A stretch of DNA of 64,000 nt from Symbiodinium microadriaticum (taxonomy: Eukaryota > Sar > Dinophyceae > Suessiales > Symbiodiniaceae). Made by a program: the position numbers and the translations under genes. Each line of letters opens with the position of its first letter. Positions within the stretch are counted from its first letter, which is position 1. The notes below the pieces were generated by a model, which was given only the letters and a program-made list of their open reading frames with translations, did not search any database and was not told where the DNA came from. The stretch spans positions 492,883-556,882 of the forward strand of contig LSRX01000340.1 in assembly GCA_001939145.1 (NCBI GenBank), in the 5' to 3' direction. Of the stretch, positions 19,701 through 34,000 are shown piece by piece.

Positions 19701-22700
19701 GTCTTGGCGAGTCTGAATATGTGCAGATGGGGAGCTTTGCTAGGATCATGTTCCTATATGTTCCTGGTCTTGGCGAGTCTGAATTAGTGTAGATGGTTTG
19801 CAGGGCAACAGACTGGGTCCTTGGTCCAGATATAGGGTTTTGAGTTTAGGTTATGACCAGTTATGACTGGACTTCGAGTTGGATGCACGTAGGGTGCTTT
19901 GTCTTTAGATTGCCTGACCACGGGCAGCCTCCGCAGCTCTGGCAGGCAACCCGGATGCTGCATGCGGTGTTGGCGTTGACCGGCGAGGGAGAGGCAGGTT
20001 TGTACTGGGGCTTATTACTTGAGCCGTGAGCTCTCTGTTGAAATCCAAGTTTTCTTCCGTGATAACCAGAGAAAGGGTGCAGGAACACTTCACTCGCTGC
20101 CCGAACCTTCAACCCTGGCAGGCCCTAACACCCCGAATGACCCTTTTTACGTGGTGTACTGGGGCTGTCATCCGGAGCTGTTCGCCGATGTCCAGAACAA
20201 GCATCCGTACATCTTGGACTATAGACCCCAAGGCTGTCAGGATGCAGGGTTTGCTGTCAAGCTGTCTTTTGAAGAGCGACCTTCCGGCAGTAGCAAAATA
20301 TTATTGTACCAACGCCCCTTGAGAACACAAATATATTAAAAGGCCCGCACCTCACATCCTAGAGGATAGATCTCCCGGTTCAGGTTCCCGGGCCGGCCTT
20401 GACGCGTTCCCTCGCGGTGGGGAGCCCATGGTAAGTTTGGGAGTTTTTGGGTCTTGCTGCCTGTTTTGAGGAGTCTAAAAAGCCGACCGTGGGATTTCAG
20501 GCAACGTGTGACCTTTGCAAGAAGCTATGTTCTACTAGTATTTTGCGATGCGTCTGGAGTATGGGTTGTGTGAGAGTCCCAATGACTCGGGCCTTCCATG
20601 TCTGCGCATCTTGGGATTTTGGGGGCTGCCTGTCGTCGAGTGCTGCTTTCACTTGCGGGGCCTTGGAGTTGAGTATTCGTTGATCGGCGTTCGTTCACTC
20701 CTTGTACCTGGCCCTTGTTAGATGGTGGTGATGCCGCACCGTTCTGCTCAATCTCTAAACCGGACTGAGCTTGAAAAGGTTCCAGGTTCAGGCTTCAAGG
20801 TCACGCCTCAGGCCCTTCAGAGGAGGGCGCCCCTACTCTGCGAAACTCAGCAAAGGAGACTCCAGGTCTTCTGTTGCACGTGAAGTGACAGGGTTTTCGA
20901 AGGCTTGGGCAGCAGCTCTCCCGACTTTTGCTCTTGAGGGCCCACAGAACCGAAACAGGTGGTAGACGATTCTCAACAAGCGTGTAAGAATTTGCAGTTC
21001 CCAACAATAGCAAAGGCCTGAATGACCTGGTTCAACTGTCCGTCAGGACGTTTCCATGTCTGAGAAGGAGGGCGTTCTTTAGGACAACTACTCCACGGAG
21101 TCCCCCGAAACCTTGGTCGAATACCGAAGCTTAATTACATAATTGCTCCCAGCAGACCCCACCGGTCTGCCTCAAAGCAGCGGTGCAGGGCTGTGGGTAT
21201 TCGCGCCTCGCTGTTCCACAATTCTGTCTGCTTCTACTGATCACAAAGATGGCGATGTCGCTTTAGTCTGGAGCTGATGCTGTCTGCTCTGTAGACTGGA
21301 CTTGGTGTCCCGGGCCCTGGACTAAGTCCTTCACAGCCTCGACGACGTGGACAAATAGCAGACCGCAGGCGGACACAGCTTTCTGAAGTAGCATGAGGGA
21401 GGGTCTGAAACAAGACAAGGCATTTCAAGACAGTACAAGACACGTCAACCGAAACTAGTTTGGTCCGGGCTGAGATGACGAGCATCATTATCCCATCGAG
21501 CGTTCCTAAGCTGCTTGGCACTTCGCAGTTGCTTACAGCAGCATTCCATGAGCATGATGGTTCGCATCGAGCTCCAAACTGCGATTACGCCAACGGCCGT
21601 CCTATTGGTACTACAGCGTCATGAACACAAGGGCCCCAGGCAGAGGAACCACAAAGGATTTGGATATCCAATACGGGGGCCTTCATGATTAGAATGGGGT
21701 TTTAGAGTACAGTAGTTGTTCTATGCTCCGCTCACCCATTCAATCACGCGGGCCACAAAGAATCAGCTAGAAAAGCTCTCGATGTACTTCCTGAACACAA
21801 CGAAGACAAAACTACAATACCTCCGCATATTATACTCCAAAAAATCTTCCCCAAACCATCCTAAGCCCCACAATCTACATACATGCATGCATGCATACAT
21901 ACCTACCTACCTACCTACCTACCTACATACATACATACATACATACATAGATAGACATACATACATACATACATACATATATACATACATACATACACAT
22001 ATACACACATATTATATATATATATATTGTATATATATATATATATATATATACATATCATATATGTATGTATATATACATACTTGTATTAACAACTCAC
22101 ACACTATTATTGTTACCCAAATTACTGTGTTCAACTTCGTCAAGGCTCCAAGTCCCAAGCAAGAGGTCCTTCTGGCCGAGTGGTTCGACATGAACCGGCT
22201 CTTAGACTTGTTCGGCACTCCCCCACTGCGCCAGAGCCCCGGAGGATTTTTTCTTGGCCTTCTTTATGCGGAGTATTACACTTGTTTGTAGGGTTTTGTG
22301 GCTTAGGGGTTTGACCGGTGGGTTTAGAGTTGCCATGAATCCATGAATCGCGCAACAACGCTTTGCAACCGGCGTTCGGGGTAGATCGGGCAAGGCGGGT
22401 GGTTCGAGGGGGTAGGGCACCCTCAGTTAGCTTAAACGTTACTCGGGAGACTGGGGGGATCACTAGGTCACATGCCCCCGTTCGTAGTTGCCAAGTCTCT
22501 AACCCCAAAAACCGGAAGGGAAGGACCAACAGCCCAAAACCCTCAGACGAAACAGGAACCTTCTCAGTTCGGACGAACGAACTCGCTGTGGTGCGACTTG
22601 GGCAGCTGAGCCATTCACTCTAAACACCAGTGTCTCTCATTCTCTGAAACCCTAAGGCTGTAGTAGAGCCTTATGAGATCATGAAGCCTTCACCACAGTA

Positions 22701-25700
22701 CTCTCATAAAGTCCGCAATTTTCCTGAAACTCCTCTACACCCTACATAAACTCCGAAACTCAAAACATCGAAAACCCAAGCCCTTAAACCCTCAACCCCC
22801 GAAGCCGAAAGCCAAAACTCCCACATCCACATTGCTTCAGGGACGGCCTACGACTGCGCTCCGAAACGTTACCGGGCGTTTGGGTGCTTAGATGTCCTCG
22901 GAGCTCTGGGTGTTTCTTTATGCGGGTTCCTTTTGAGGGTCCTTTTGCAGTGCTATGAAAAGGGATCTATTGCGGATCTATTGTGTAAGCAGCGTTTCAG
23001 AGTTGGGAGTTTGGGATGGATCGGCGTTATGGGGTGCAGGAGTCCATCTAGAAGGTTTAGGGATTTGGAACTTACTTCGGGTCATGGAGCTTGGGTTGAG
23101 GGTTTTGGAATTGGGTCCTGGGTTTCCCGGGAGTTCGGTGATTTAGGTGCTTTATGACGCATGAAGCCCAAACTTCTGAGTGCGATGTCAACCTCCAACT
23201 GCTGAGCTCCCTTGGGTTTCCATCGTACAATTATGCTACACTTCACGACGGTCCCTCGGCTTCTGGTATGTAACTATTGAGGCCTCTAGTTCTGAGGGCT
23301 TTGCCTGGGGTAACCAGGTTTTTGGTTTTTTAACCCTGGCTAAGATGGACCTTACCGAAAAAGCCTTGCCTCTCAGAACTGTTCCTGGTTGTGGTTGGCA
23401 TGCGTTTCCAGAACTCGTTATAGACGATACTGGTTCTGGGGCCCCGGCGTTAAGCATGTTGTTGTTGCGAAAAGTTATCTTGGGACGGCATTGCCTAGAC
23501 CCGTCTTGGGAGTGCTGAAATTTTCGGGCGCTTAGCAGACTGGTGTAAAGTCTGTATTGGGAAATCATACTTCAGTGACCCATAACCTGCGGAACAGGTA
23601 CCCAACCCGAAGTTTCATTGAGAGGATACAGAAAGGCCGCAATGTGTAGAGGCTGGCCCAGGAGAACCCTGTCTGCTGAAGCTAGCAGACCTTTTTTGCA
23701 TGTCTTTCTTAGAGGAGTGTCGTGACAAGATATCCTTGTGCGTGAGCCATAGCTTCTGGTCAGAAGTTCGAGGATCTTTATTACGGGCACTCCAGGTTGG
23801 GGAATCCTGTTGCGGTTTCATAGTATCCAGGGCCGATGATCGCCTCAGTTAGAGAACAACTGACTTGAAACAGGGTTGTATTGCAATAGGTTGTGCAAGT
23901 GCTAGGCTGTGCATTTAGCAAAGATGCATGGGCTTCCAACCTCAAAGACAGGCTAGTCGTTGCTGTCTACGCCCGAATAAGCCCGTAATGAAGGTCTCCA
24001 ACAGTTGAGGGGTCTTCTTTTTCGAAGGTCTGTTTAGCTGAAGGGCCTCCATTAGGGGTCCCGTCCTCTTGGAAACTCCCACCTACAGCTGCGAGCTCAG
24101 CTTCGTGGGCAGTCACCTCGGTAAACCCTTGCCCTGGAGCTACTTGAGTTCGCAGCTCAACCCCAAGTGTTTCGCGCAGGTTCAGGAAACACTTGCTGAG
24201 GCAATTCCTCTGCGCGATGAACCGCGCAACCCTCGCGGAGGCTAAGAGGCAGGAGAACGGCAGTTCTTGCAACGTGGTCTGTCATCGGATAAGAACTCGG
24301 AATGAAGGTTTGAGAGATTACGATACTACAACTGACGGAATACAGATACAGACCACGTTGTGCGGACTGCCGTGCTTTCGAAGTGTTACGTTCCCGTTGC
24401 ATCTGCATCTCGTCGTTGATCCTCTCATGACACCCCCAACCCTGAGGCAGATTCGCCAGACCTCCACAGCTGTCATCACCAAGTATATCCCCGAAGACCA
24501 CACGAGCATCCATCTCATAGGGGGCCAAGATACAAATATGGAAAAGGGTCCTTGTGCCTGTGCTTTCCTGCCCGCCATACCACAGGCCCTCATGTTTCAG
24601 ATCCATTCGACACTTCCACCCAGAGGGCCGCAAGTAAGCCGTACATCATATCTGGCCTGCTAGTAAACGTATGGTTTCAGGAATATTGCAAAGTCGTTGT
24701 CTGGGTACACCGATGGATTCCATTCTGCAAAGCATCGTAGGTTCGAGTATACACAGGCCGAAAAGCTTGGAACGTGCAATACATAAGGGGTTTGAGGCAA
24801 GTTAGTTCCGCCGGGACCACATATTTTCCGAATGTTTCAGACTTCGACAGTCCGGGGCAGGAATGGTTTTTTTTTGTGCAGGGGACAGTTGTGAGACAAC
24901 CGAGCAACACGGACATCTTTCCCTACCCGGCCCTAACCTCTTGAATCCCTGAACCCCAAATCTGGAAAGGCCGAAGAGCCTCACAGGCTAAAGCCTGAAA
25001 CACTAAGCCCTTTGCGTGCAGAGTCCGAGTCGCGAGAGTCCAAACCCTTTCTGTTTGCATTTGGGGGCCTCCCAGCTTTTTTCTAGATTGGTCGCTTCGG
25101 TTGGGCTCACGGGTTTCCCAGCTTGAGCATACTCGCGTTCTGAAGTTTAGGGCTTCGGGTCTCGGGTGGTTCAGAGGCTCAGGGATCTTCCCCTTTAAGC
25201 AGCTGTCGACATGCCATGGAAGGAACAATGACTGTGTGCGTGGAAACTGGCAGACAGTGTTTCCCTGAGCTGAGGGTTGTTCAGCTTGTCTCCCATTCAT
25301 CGTTCATCTAATCCCAAAGCTTCAGATCCAAATCCCTAAGCCCTTCTTGTTTTGCTTTGCTCATTCCTTTCGGGTTCCACTTCATGAAAATTCCGCTGTC
25401 CCAAGGCATCAACCTGAAGCCTAAGCCTTCAACATGTCCAGCAAAGTTTGGGTTTTGGCAAGGGGTTGCTGAGAGCTTTCTTTTGCCACAGCCCTAGGCT
25501 TTATGGTCCCAGTCTGCTGACTTTTGTCGGGGGAATTTGGGAGAAGCGGTGGGCTTTTCGGGGTTGGGGGTTTGGGTGTTTACGGTTTGAGAAGGGCCTG
25601 GAGTTTAACGTTAGGCTCGGAATCCAACACCTCTTCAAAGTGCGAAACCGGAACCCGAAACCCCGAAACCTGCAATATGTGCGAACATCACGATCAAACC

Positions 25701-28700
25701 CGCCTTTCTGTTTAGGGGCATGAAGGTTAAATCCCTACCAAAAGCGGACGTGAGGGAGGGTTTTCCTAATCAGTGGTTCCCAAAAAGGAGAAGGCCTCCC
25801 AATTTCAAAGCACGCCTCTTCTTCAACATCATGGTGCCACGAGCCTCACACTCCAAAAGGCTCTGCCCGAATTGAAGCTTCAACCCGAAACCCTGCACCA
25901 TGAAGCCCACGACATGAGGTAATGATGCAATACCCCGAGATCGGGCTTTGGCGTGACCTCCGTGAGAAGATAAAGCGGGGTCCTCGAATGTTCGGGGGTG
26001 TTAAGGACGACGTCCAATGATTGGTCTCGAAGGCAGGGTGGGGGAACTGTTGGTTTCCACTGCTGAGTGCCCTTCACTTGCTACCCCGCGGTTGTGTGCT
26101 TTTACATGTTGGGTTTATGGCTTGGGGAGCCGGAGGTTTGGAGTGTAGGGAAACCAGGTTGTTTGAAAGCAGGCGGGCATTGACTGATTTGGGTATCCCC
26201 CTTATAGTCCGCTTTTGCTTATACGTACTACCATACATCCCAAACCACTATACACATTAAGGCTCATGCATGTTTAAGGGTTTTTGTTCAAGTGACGTGG
26301 TTTTGCCAGGTCGTTAATTCCACAAATGTGCTGAGGGTGGGTTAAGGGTTTGGGGCCTCATCGTTAGACCCAAAACCCCAACTGAGCTCTGAGCCCCAAA
26401 ATGCTCTTTAGGTTTGTCGTGCCAAAGATGGCCGCATGCACCCTACACCCCTGGAATCGCCAGCCCTTTCCTCGGCCCCTTCTCCCAAAGCCCCAAGAAG
26501 AAGGAGTCCATAAAGGATCCATGGAGCAAGCTCTGTGGCAGTTAGGAAATAGTAGACATGGCGGTGTTAGTTGCAGTCACCGTCGTTTTTTCGCGGTTGC
26601 CGACTGGCCTTTGTCAGTGCAATACAAAACCTATAGGTGTAACAAAACAGCACTACCCACACCAATAGAAGTTACAGTAGTATCAGTTGTTTGCAGTATC
26701 AACGCTGCCGACGTCAGCCTTCAACATACTGAATTAGAATCAACCCTATTTGTGCGGCTGTTCCGAGGCTCCGCGTGTGGACGCCCGAAGCCAATGAGCC
26801 CGGCACGAAAACGCGGCGAGGTTTCCAGCTGCTTTGGGGTGTCAGTAGGGTTTGAGGCCACGGGCGTTCTGGCTTAAGGGTGGGGCCTGGTAGGGGATGG
26901 GGAACAAGTTCCCTGAAAGCGATTGCAACATGTGCAGCTGCCTTGGTTCTCGCTCCCAGCATAAGACACGGCTCAGGGAATCGCATTCGGCTCTATTGGG
27001 AAACTAACTCGCTTCGAGGGAAGCGGGCGGCCTCTGGAAGTCCAGAAGCTCCAGTGGGGCCCGGATGCCCAAACGGCAACCTAGGAGAGTCGAGAGGTGC
27101 CTAGGAGCTAGGCGTGAACATCCTGGAATCGCGGAATGGCCGCGTTCGCCTCAAAGGAACTCTTGATTTAAGGACATGACGGGCGCTAAGTCTCTTCGGT
27201 CAGATTCTCGCATGAAGAACCCCAGAACTGTGGGAGGCAGCATGTGGGACGACGAGGTCCCGGATGGTCTCTTCAGGGAAGCCGTGCTTCTGCCTTGAGT
27301 TCGGATTAGCATTAAGGTGTGGGTTCCGGGTCCTGTTTCAATGTGTACATTGCTTCCTGGGTATTGTGCAAAATCGCTGTGTGCTGGGCACGCGCTGCAC
27401 ATACGATACAGTCGGGAAAGGCCGCATACAATGGACAAGGTTTACGGCTTATTTTGCCGGATCTGTTCCTTTCGCCAACTTTCGCCCAACATTTGCAGGC
27501 ATATCCCTTTGCACTGCGGTTGATGTCCCCTAATTGCTGGTGGCCTGTGTTGATTCACCACCAGATATGTCAACTGTTGAGCAGGCACGCGACCTCGGAA
27601 GACTTCTGGGAGCCCATGGCCCAAATGTAGCATGACAGCAGCCGCAGCTACAACATCGAAGTTTGGATGTATGCTGTAGGTCAGGGTTTTGGCTGGAGAT
27701 TTGTCTGTACTGGGTGGACATACAAACATGCGTCCGGAACTGCTATGGCGACCCGAACCTTCCTACCCAAAGAGTACAAAGTGATGCCGCCCACTTTTCA
27801 CAAACGTCCCGAACCTCCAGGAGGGTAAGCGCACATCCACTTGGGCCACCTTGTGGCGAGATAGGACCTTCCTCTCAAAGGGGGTGTTCGGGCATCTTCA
27901 ATCTCGTAGGCTTGTGGTGTGGACCTGCAGGGATTTGCGATTTCGGGGTTTAGACCGGCCAACTACCCCTTCGCTTCGTTGGAGGCTTCGGGTTTAGGAT
28001 TCATGTTTTAGGCTTCGGATTTCATGACAGAGGTACAGAAACATCTTCGCATAACACTCTCATGCAAACACCGAAGGGCAAATCAAGAACGGAAAGGGGA
28101 ATGTATCTTGTTCTTGCGAAATTGACATTCTCACAATTCTTACAACTAGTACCAGTATCATTGCTGCTGCCATTACAAGTCTCATGCTCCTCTCCCAAAA
28201 CCCTAAACCCTAATGCCCCCCCTGGACACTAGTCGAAAGACCTAGGCACATGGGCCTCGAAAGTCGCTGTGCTAGCGCCAAGCTCCAAACGAAGCTTACC
28301 GACTTTTTTCGGTTCCGCTTAGGGCCTCGGCGCCTTAAGCCTCTGTTCAGGGTCTCTGAAGTCGGCTTCAAGAGAGCACTTGAGGGCCTTTTCCGTGGGG
28401 AGTCAAAAAAAGGGGAATGCGGCGCGTGGGGAAAGGTCAGATTCGGGGATTCCAATCCGAACTATCTTGCAGGATTCCTTCGGCTTCCAATGAACCCTAC
28501 TTGGTATTCGAGAAGAACCTTTAAGCTTTCTGGGGGTCGTAGCTCACGAGGAGTTCATGACAATCAACATGTAGTCCCCAAGGATCCGAAATCCGAACCG
28601 CTAAAGCCCCGCCCTAAGGCCTAAGGCCGAAATTGAAGGCCCGAAGCCGTAAAGCCCTACAGTAAAGCCCGCAACCGAAGGATCCGAAACGTGCTCCCAC

Positions 28701-30996
28701 GCGGTATCGATAGTTTCGTCGGAGCCGGTGACAAGGAGGCCCTGTGGGAGGGCGCTTCCTTTCTGGATGTTTGCATGTGATTTTTTCCCCCGAGATCGGT
28801 TCCCTTTCTGGATCGCCAAAAAGAATGCATCATTCTTTCGACCTATGAAGAACCTCACAATCCTAAGCCCAGCTTTTTGAGAAGCACCCGTGGTTTACGG
28901 TTAAGGTTGCTGTACGGGCTGCAGCGCACTTACGATTTCACATTCTGTGCCGATGGGTGTGATCCAAAGCGCTTGCTGCCCTCTTCGGGTGCCGGGGTGC
29001 GAGGCTTAGAAGTTCATGGCTATCCATTCCTATTAAACGAGGTGTTGTGAGTGGAACCTTCGTTGTTCGAAACAGCTCTTCTTTGGGCCTGCGGACTCTG
29101 CTTTGTCGATGGTAAAAAAATGGAACTCACCTCGGAACAAAGTCAGTTCTTGACCAGTTCAAAAAAACGAACACTCGACCTGACTCGAACTCGACCGGGA
29201 TGCCGCAGATGTTCAACCTTTGCGCAGGCAATGTAGGATTAGTCATAGGTGATAGAGACATGTGTTCAGGAAGCCCTGCATATCGGGCTTGGGACATTAG
29301 GTGTATGATACGGCATCAACTTAAGGCTATTGGTGTCTGCGCTGGCATGCTTTACACTATGCGCAGCCTCCTCGGAGCCGCAAACGTCCGTCCCAAACAC
29401 GTTTCCAAGCATTGCAGGTGCGGATGATGGCTGCGGCTCTTTGGAAGGACATCACAGAGTGGGCGTGCGCCTCATGTGACCCCAGCATGCCAAGCAGTTC
29501 GGGACTACCTTGCAAAGCTTCCCTTACAGCAGCTTAGCAAGGATGTGAAATCTGCTCCATATCTGGTATCCTTCTTTCAGGCCTGGAGATACTAGTGAGG
29601 CGAGGCTATCAGTAGTATTCCTACGGCTACACCCCGTCATATTTTCAGGAACATGAAGTCCCCAATTACATCTCCGATTCTTGAGGTCCGACTCCTGAGT
29701 CAAGTCTGAAACTGCAAGCCCTTCGGTCTGGTTGGGCTTGGGGGCATCATCCAGCTTGCTTCTGATTCTGAACGTACAGATCTTGCTTCGTAGACCCCTG
29801 CCGCTGCTTGCCTTCCGTGGCGGTTCGGCAACCAGGAGCAGAAGCGACATCGAGAGGTTTTAGGCACCCCCGTCTTAGCCACAGCTGTGAAACCCAGAAG
29901 CCCTATCCGCACATCATGCCGACCATCTGATAGTCGCCTGGCTTGCCTGAGTGAGAGAAAACCCCTAAACCCAAGAGCCTAAACCTTAAGCCGGCCCTTT
30001 TCGACGAAGCGCTTGTCAAAAAACCATAAGGCCCCAAGCCCTACAGCGCCCAAGGCCCTAAAGCGCCAAAAGCCGAACCCCAAAGCCACCTTGAAAAACG
30101 CAGCTTTTGTTTTGTGGAACTCTCAATTGGGTAATTAGTTCTCTCAAGTAGGGTCCCTCTTAAGGTCCCCAATATCGTACGCCGCCCAAATGAAACGGAC
30201 TCGAAAAGGGACCCCTACGTTTAGAGAGCTAAATACCCTTATGGTAGCCCTTGCAAGAAACCCTACAGATCCCCCGGATTTCGAGAACTCCCCCCAAAAT
30301 TGCCGGAGCAACGAAGGCCAAAGGCGAAGGAGATTGCGCTCGCCACCTGAATCTCTTCACGGCGGACGCTCGGCTCCGGGCCGTGCGGGTTTAGGGCTTT
30401 TGTTGGGGTGTTTGGGCGTGTGGGGGGGGGGGGCGGTAGTATAGGGTTTAGGGCTACAGTCTGATTTTTCGAAGGGTGTACCGCATGGCCTCCGGATGAA
30501 CTTTACAATCCTTGTACGTAGGTCTTGGATGGGCGTTTATCGGTTGCCAGAGTCTTTGTTTCAGGCAACGGTAGGTATTATGTCCTGTAACACAGCTTGT
30601 TGAGATAATCGCACAGGCTGCCCGGAAATGAACGTGCCAGGTTTGTATGCTTCAGGACCGGGCTAGAATGCTAAGGATCCTGCAACAGTGGCGGGGCCCC
30701 TGTTGTTATATTAAATATGGCCTCATCTTAAGACATGCTAGGATGCCTTCACGGTGGTTTGTGTTTGTTTTCCATACGGTCTGGGAATCATGTTGTTCTG
30801 GACTACACCAGCCGCCCCTGCCAAACGAGGAGCCCCCTGCGAACCCGGACGAGACGGCTGAGGCCCGAAAGTATGGGGTATTATGGGGTTGTGTTGTTCG
30901 GGCGAAAGGTCTGACGCGATTTACGAAATTTCTCGTGTGTTCTTTGTCAGCTTATTTGGAAATGAGGATCTGGGCATACACATACATGCATACATG

Positions 30997-31040
<44 letters not shown>

Positions 31041-34000
31041 GAGATAGGTATATGTGCAGTCAAATGGGGTTTTGGAGAAGAACCCAGGATGCCATGCCAA
31101 ACAGCCCAAAGCCTCAGCTTTTCAGACCTCGAGCTCAAGCGCTTGTGTCGTCGCACCATGAACCCGCTTGTGGCTTCGGCTGCCGCTCCAGCCGGAATCT
31201 GTCATATGCAAGTCTGAAAGCTAGCAATAGCATCCCCTCATACATCACCAGAAGCTTACCCCAAGCAACTATTAGTTCATTCCCTCAGCATGAAGGTCCC
31301 GGTAGTGGATCTATGGCGCTTGAAGTAACTGAACAGCAGTACCAGGACCTTCCGCGCAAAACCCCAAATCCCCAAGCCCAAAAACATCGTATCGCTGGAC
31401 CCCCAGCGAGCTCGATACCCTTTCATTAAGGAGTCTAGCTTAAACTAAACACGCCTCATAACATCGTTTAGGAGTATGGATGGTTCGATACAGGATCAGC
31501 CTTTCAATTTTCCGGGTTCTGACTAGTCACTATCACTGAACGTCCAACGTTCTATTTGTTTGGATTAGAGAAGCGAACACGCACCTACCACATCATCAAA
31601 CACATTGTGTGAGTGGCGACTCTTCTCCGTAACGTGCGGCTTCGAAATTACCAAAGCCTTCACCTGTCAATATATGGTTCAGATTTTGTCATGCTTGCTA
31701 CCCAACAGATACACGCATAGACCGGTAAGCGGTAGGACTCGTAGTATTTGCACCCTGTAAAAACGGGGCCTGGAAGGTAAGAAACCCCCACATGGTTCTT
31801 CACATTCCCCATTTTTGCTCCCAGCGAGCCGTGTGCAGTTCAGGATTCTCATTGTAATCGGGGGGGCTTCGAAGAGAAGTTGTCAGGGAGATCGAGATCA
31901 ATCGGTGTTTCCAGTCGGCTTTTGATTAGGGCTTGCTTGGGGAGCTGGTCTGCCTGGCTGTCGTGCGGGGCGACGCCCAAATGCCACGTGTTCGCCGAGT
32001 CTCGGGCCAAGAGGTGACTATTCCTGCGGACGAGGTCGATGATGTGCGGACCCTGAAGCGACGCCTTCAATCCTGGTGTGGGGTGCCACGATTCCGACAA
32101 AGGCTCCTTCGTCAAGGTTGCATTCTCGAGGATGATGCTGCTGTCACGGATGTGGAACTGCAGCTCGTTTTGCTACCCCTCATACATGCTGCCGCAGAGC
32201 AGGAGTTTGAGCTCGTCGACGCTGCTGACCTTGGCCTTGCGGCATCAGTTGAGGCGATTCTTCAACGACCACAACATCCAGACAGATTAAGTGAGCGCCC
32301 GCACCGGTTAAATCCGACAGCTCTCGGGACGGCATCCGACAGGGGCCATACAGAAATTGTTGCTTTGCTGCTGGAGGCATGTGCGGATGCAGATCTCTAT
32401 ACTCTCGGCGTGGGCCCGGGGTATGAAGGCACCGCACTCACCATCGCTGCCAGCAGAGGGCATGTTGAAGTTGTACGCCTTTTAGTGGAGGCCGGAGCAA
32501 ATCAGGAGACCAGCGGCGGCATTTACGGAGACGAGGTACCACCTCTTCTTGCAGCGATCAATGCACACTCCGCGTGGAGCGCGGATGGAGGTCCCACAGA
32601 TCGCCACATGGAAACTGTACAGCTCTTGCTGCAAGCTCATGCTGACCTTAACTGTCAGGGACGAACGTCGTCCCGCTTGGAGTATGATGGTGCGAGGCCT
32701 TTGGTTGCGGCATGTCAAGGTGGACATGTGGAGGCGGCACGTTTGTTGCTCGAGCACGGCTTTGTCGACAGTGCAGCAACTCCAAGACCTGCTGCGTCAG
32801 CGATCCCGCACTTTGCTCCAGCGCTTGTGGCGGCATCTTCCAGTGGCCATGTAGAGGTTATAAGGCTGATGTTGGAGGCTGCCGGGCTTGGTAGCGGTGA
32901 GGCTATGCCGACAAAAAATCAAAAGTATAGCCGTGACACGCCACTTTCGGCCGCATCGGCACTGGGTCATGTGGGAATTGTGCGTATGCTGTTGGAGGCA
33001 CGTGCCAAAGACGAAAGCACCGAACGCTCTGGCGCAACAGCTCTTTGCCTGGCTGCCGGCGAGGGGCATGTCGAAATCGTCCGTTTGCTCTTAGAAGCTG
33101 AACGGGTCCATTCGGGTTAGTCCAGGTTGTGAAAGTGTCATTGCAAACTGCCGCAGAGCTGGGTCGATGACTGGAAAATAGGCGTGCTGTGGCTTTTGGT
33201 TTCGTGCCAAGACGAAGATCCCTAGAAAACTATAGAAGCAAGCCCCGGTCTTGGTGGATTTAAGTACTTGCAGCTTCTTTGCAGGTGTCGCCAAACGATT
33301 CATGCGCGAGTTTTATTTCAAAAATAGTTGGTAATACGTATTTTTGGTAATACTCATCTTCGTCACAGAAAGCCTAGTCAGCGTCATAGTACAGCGTATG
33401 CAACAGGATGCCACAAGGGCCTTGGATGAAGGCTTGAGTTTGCATTCAAGCTTTGAGGGTCAGGGTCTTCTTCTAGGACAATCAGATGTAGAGGGGACAA
33501 GAGTTCATCAGCTATTCGAGAAGAAGGCAACCAAACTCTCCGGCAACTCTCCTCAGCGATTTTTCATTCTCTTTAACCCCAAACTCAGAAGCTCTCATCC
33601 ACAAGACTTGCGATGCCCTCGATGACGAGAACCGTAGTCCAAACAACGCAAGCAGGCACCGGAGGAGTGGGCCTTCGTGCCGGCCGCCGACATCTTCCTC
33701 GTTGTTGGCGAGGTCGGCTTTTGACTGTTGCTACCCAAAGGTGAAAAGAAGGGTTATACGATCAGAATGAGGAGGTTTACCACAAAGGTCAAGGTTCTTG
33801 AGGCTTTAAGATCTAGGCTTTATAGGGTATGTAAACCGTGTCTGAGGTGAGTTTAAGAAGCGTTAGTGGAGGCGGTTTTGCTCGAAGCGTTTCTCAGGTT
33901 TATGAAGATTTCTTTGCCTTTCAATTCCAACACCTTCTTCGGCCTTTCAGCGAGGATTCCATTCTGAAGGGTTCAGGGCTCGGATTTGTGGCGGCTTAGC

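Noticed and set aside
21900-22074. Regular short repeats considered as a CRISPR array
   Set aside because: Tetranucleotide microsatellite without spacers; eukaryotic context.
22140-22529. 129-codon minus-strand frame
   Set aside because: It overlaps a + strand exon with phase-consistent joins and has no domain.
28199-28211. Perfect CCCTAAACCCTAA as a sign of a telomere or chromosome end
   Set aside because: Only isolated one- or two-unit words are scattered throughout introns in both orientations; no long array exists.
31933-31980. Upstream extension of gene C by 16 codons
   Set aside because: It has no ATG, only TTG; the ATG at 31981 starts exactly at the ubiquitin-like fold.
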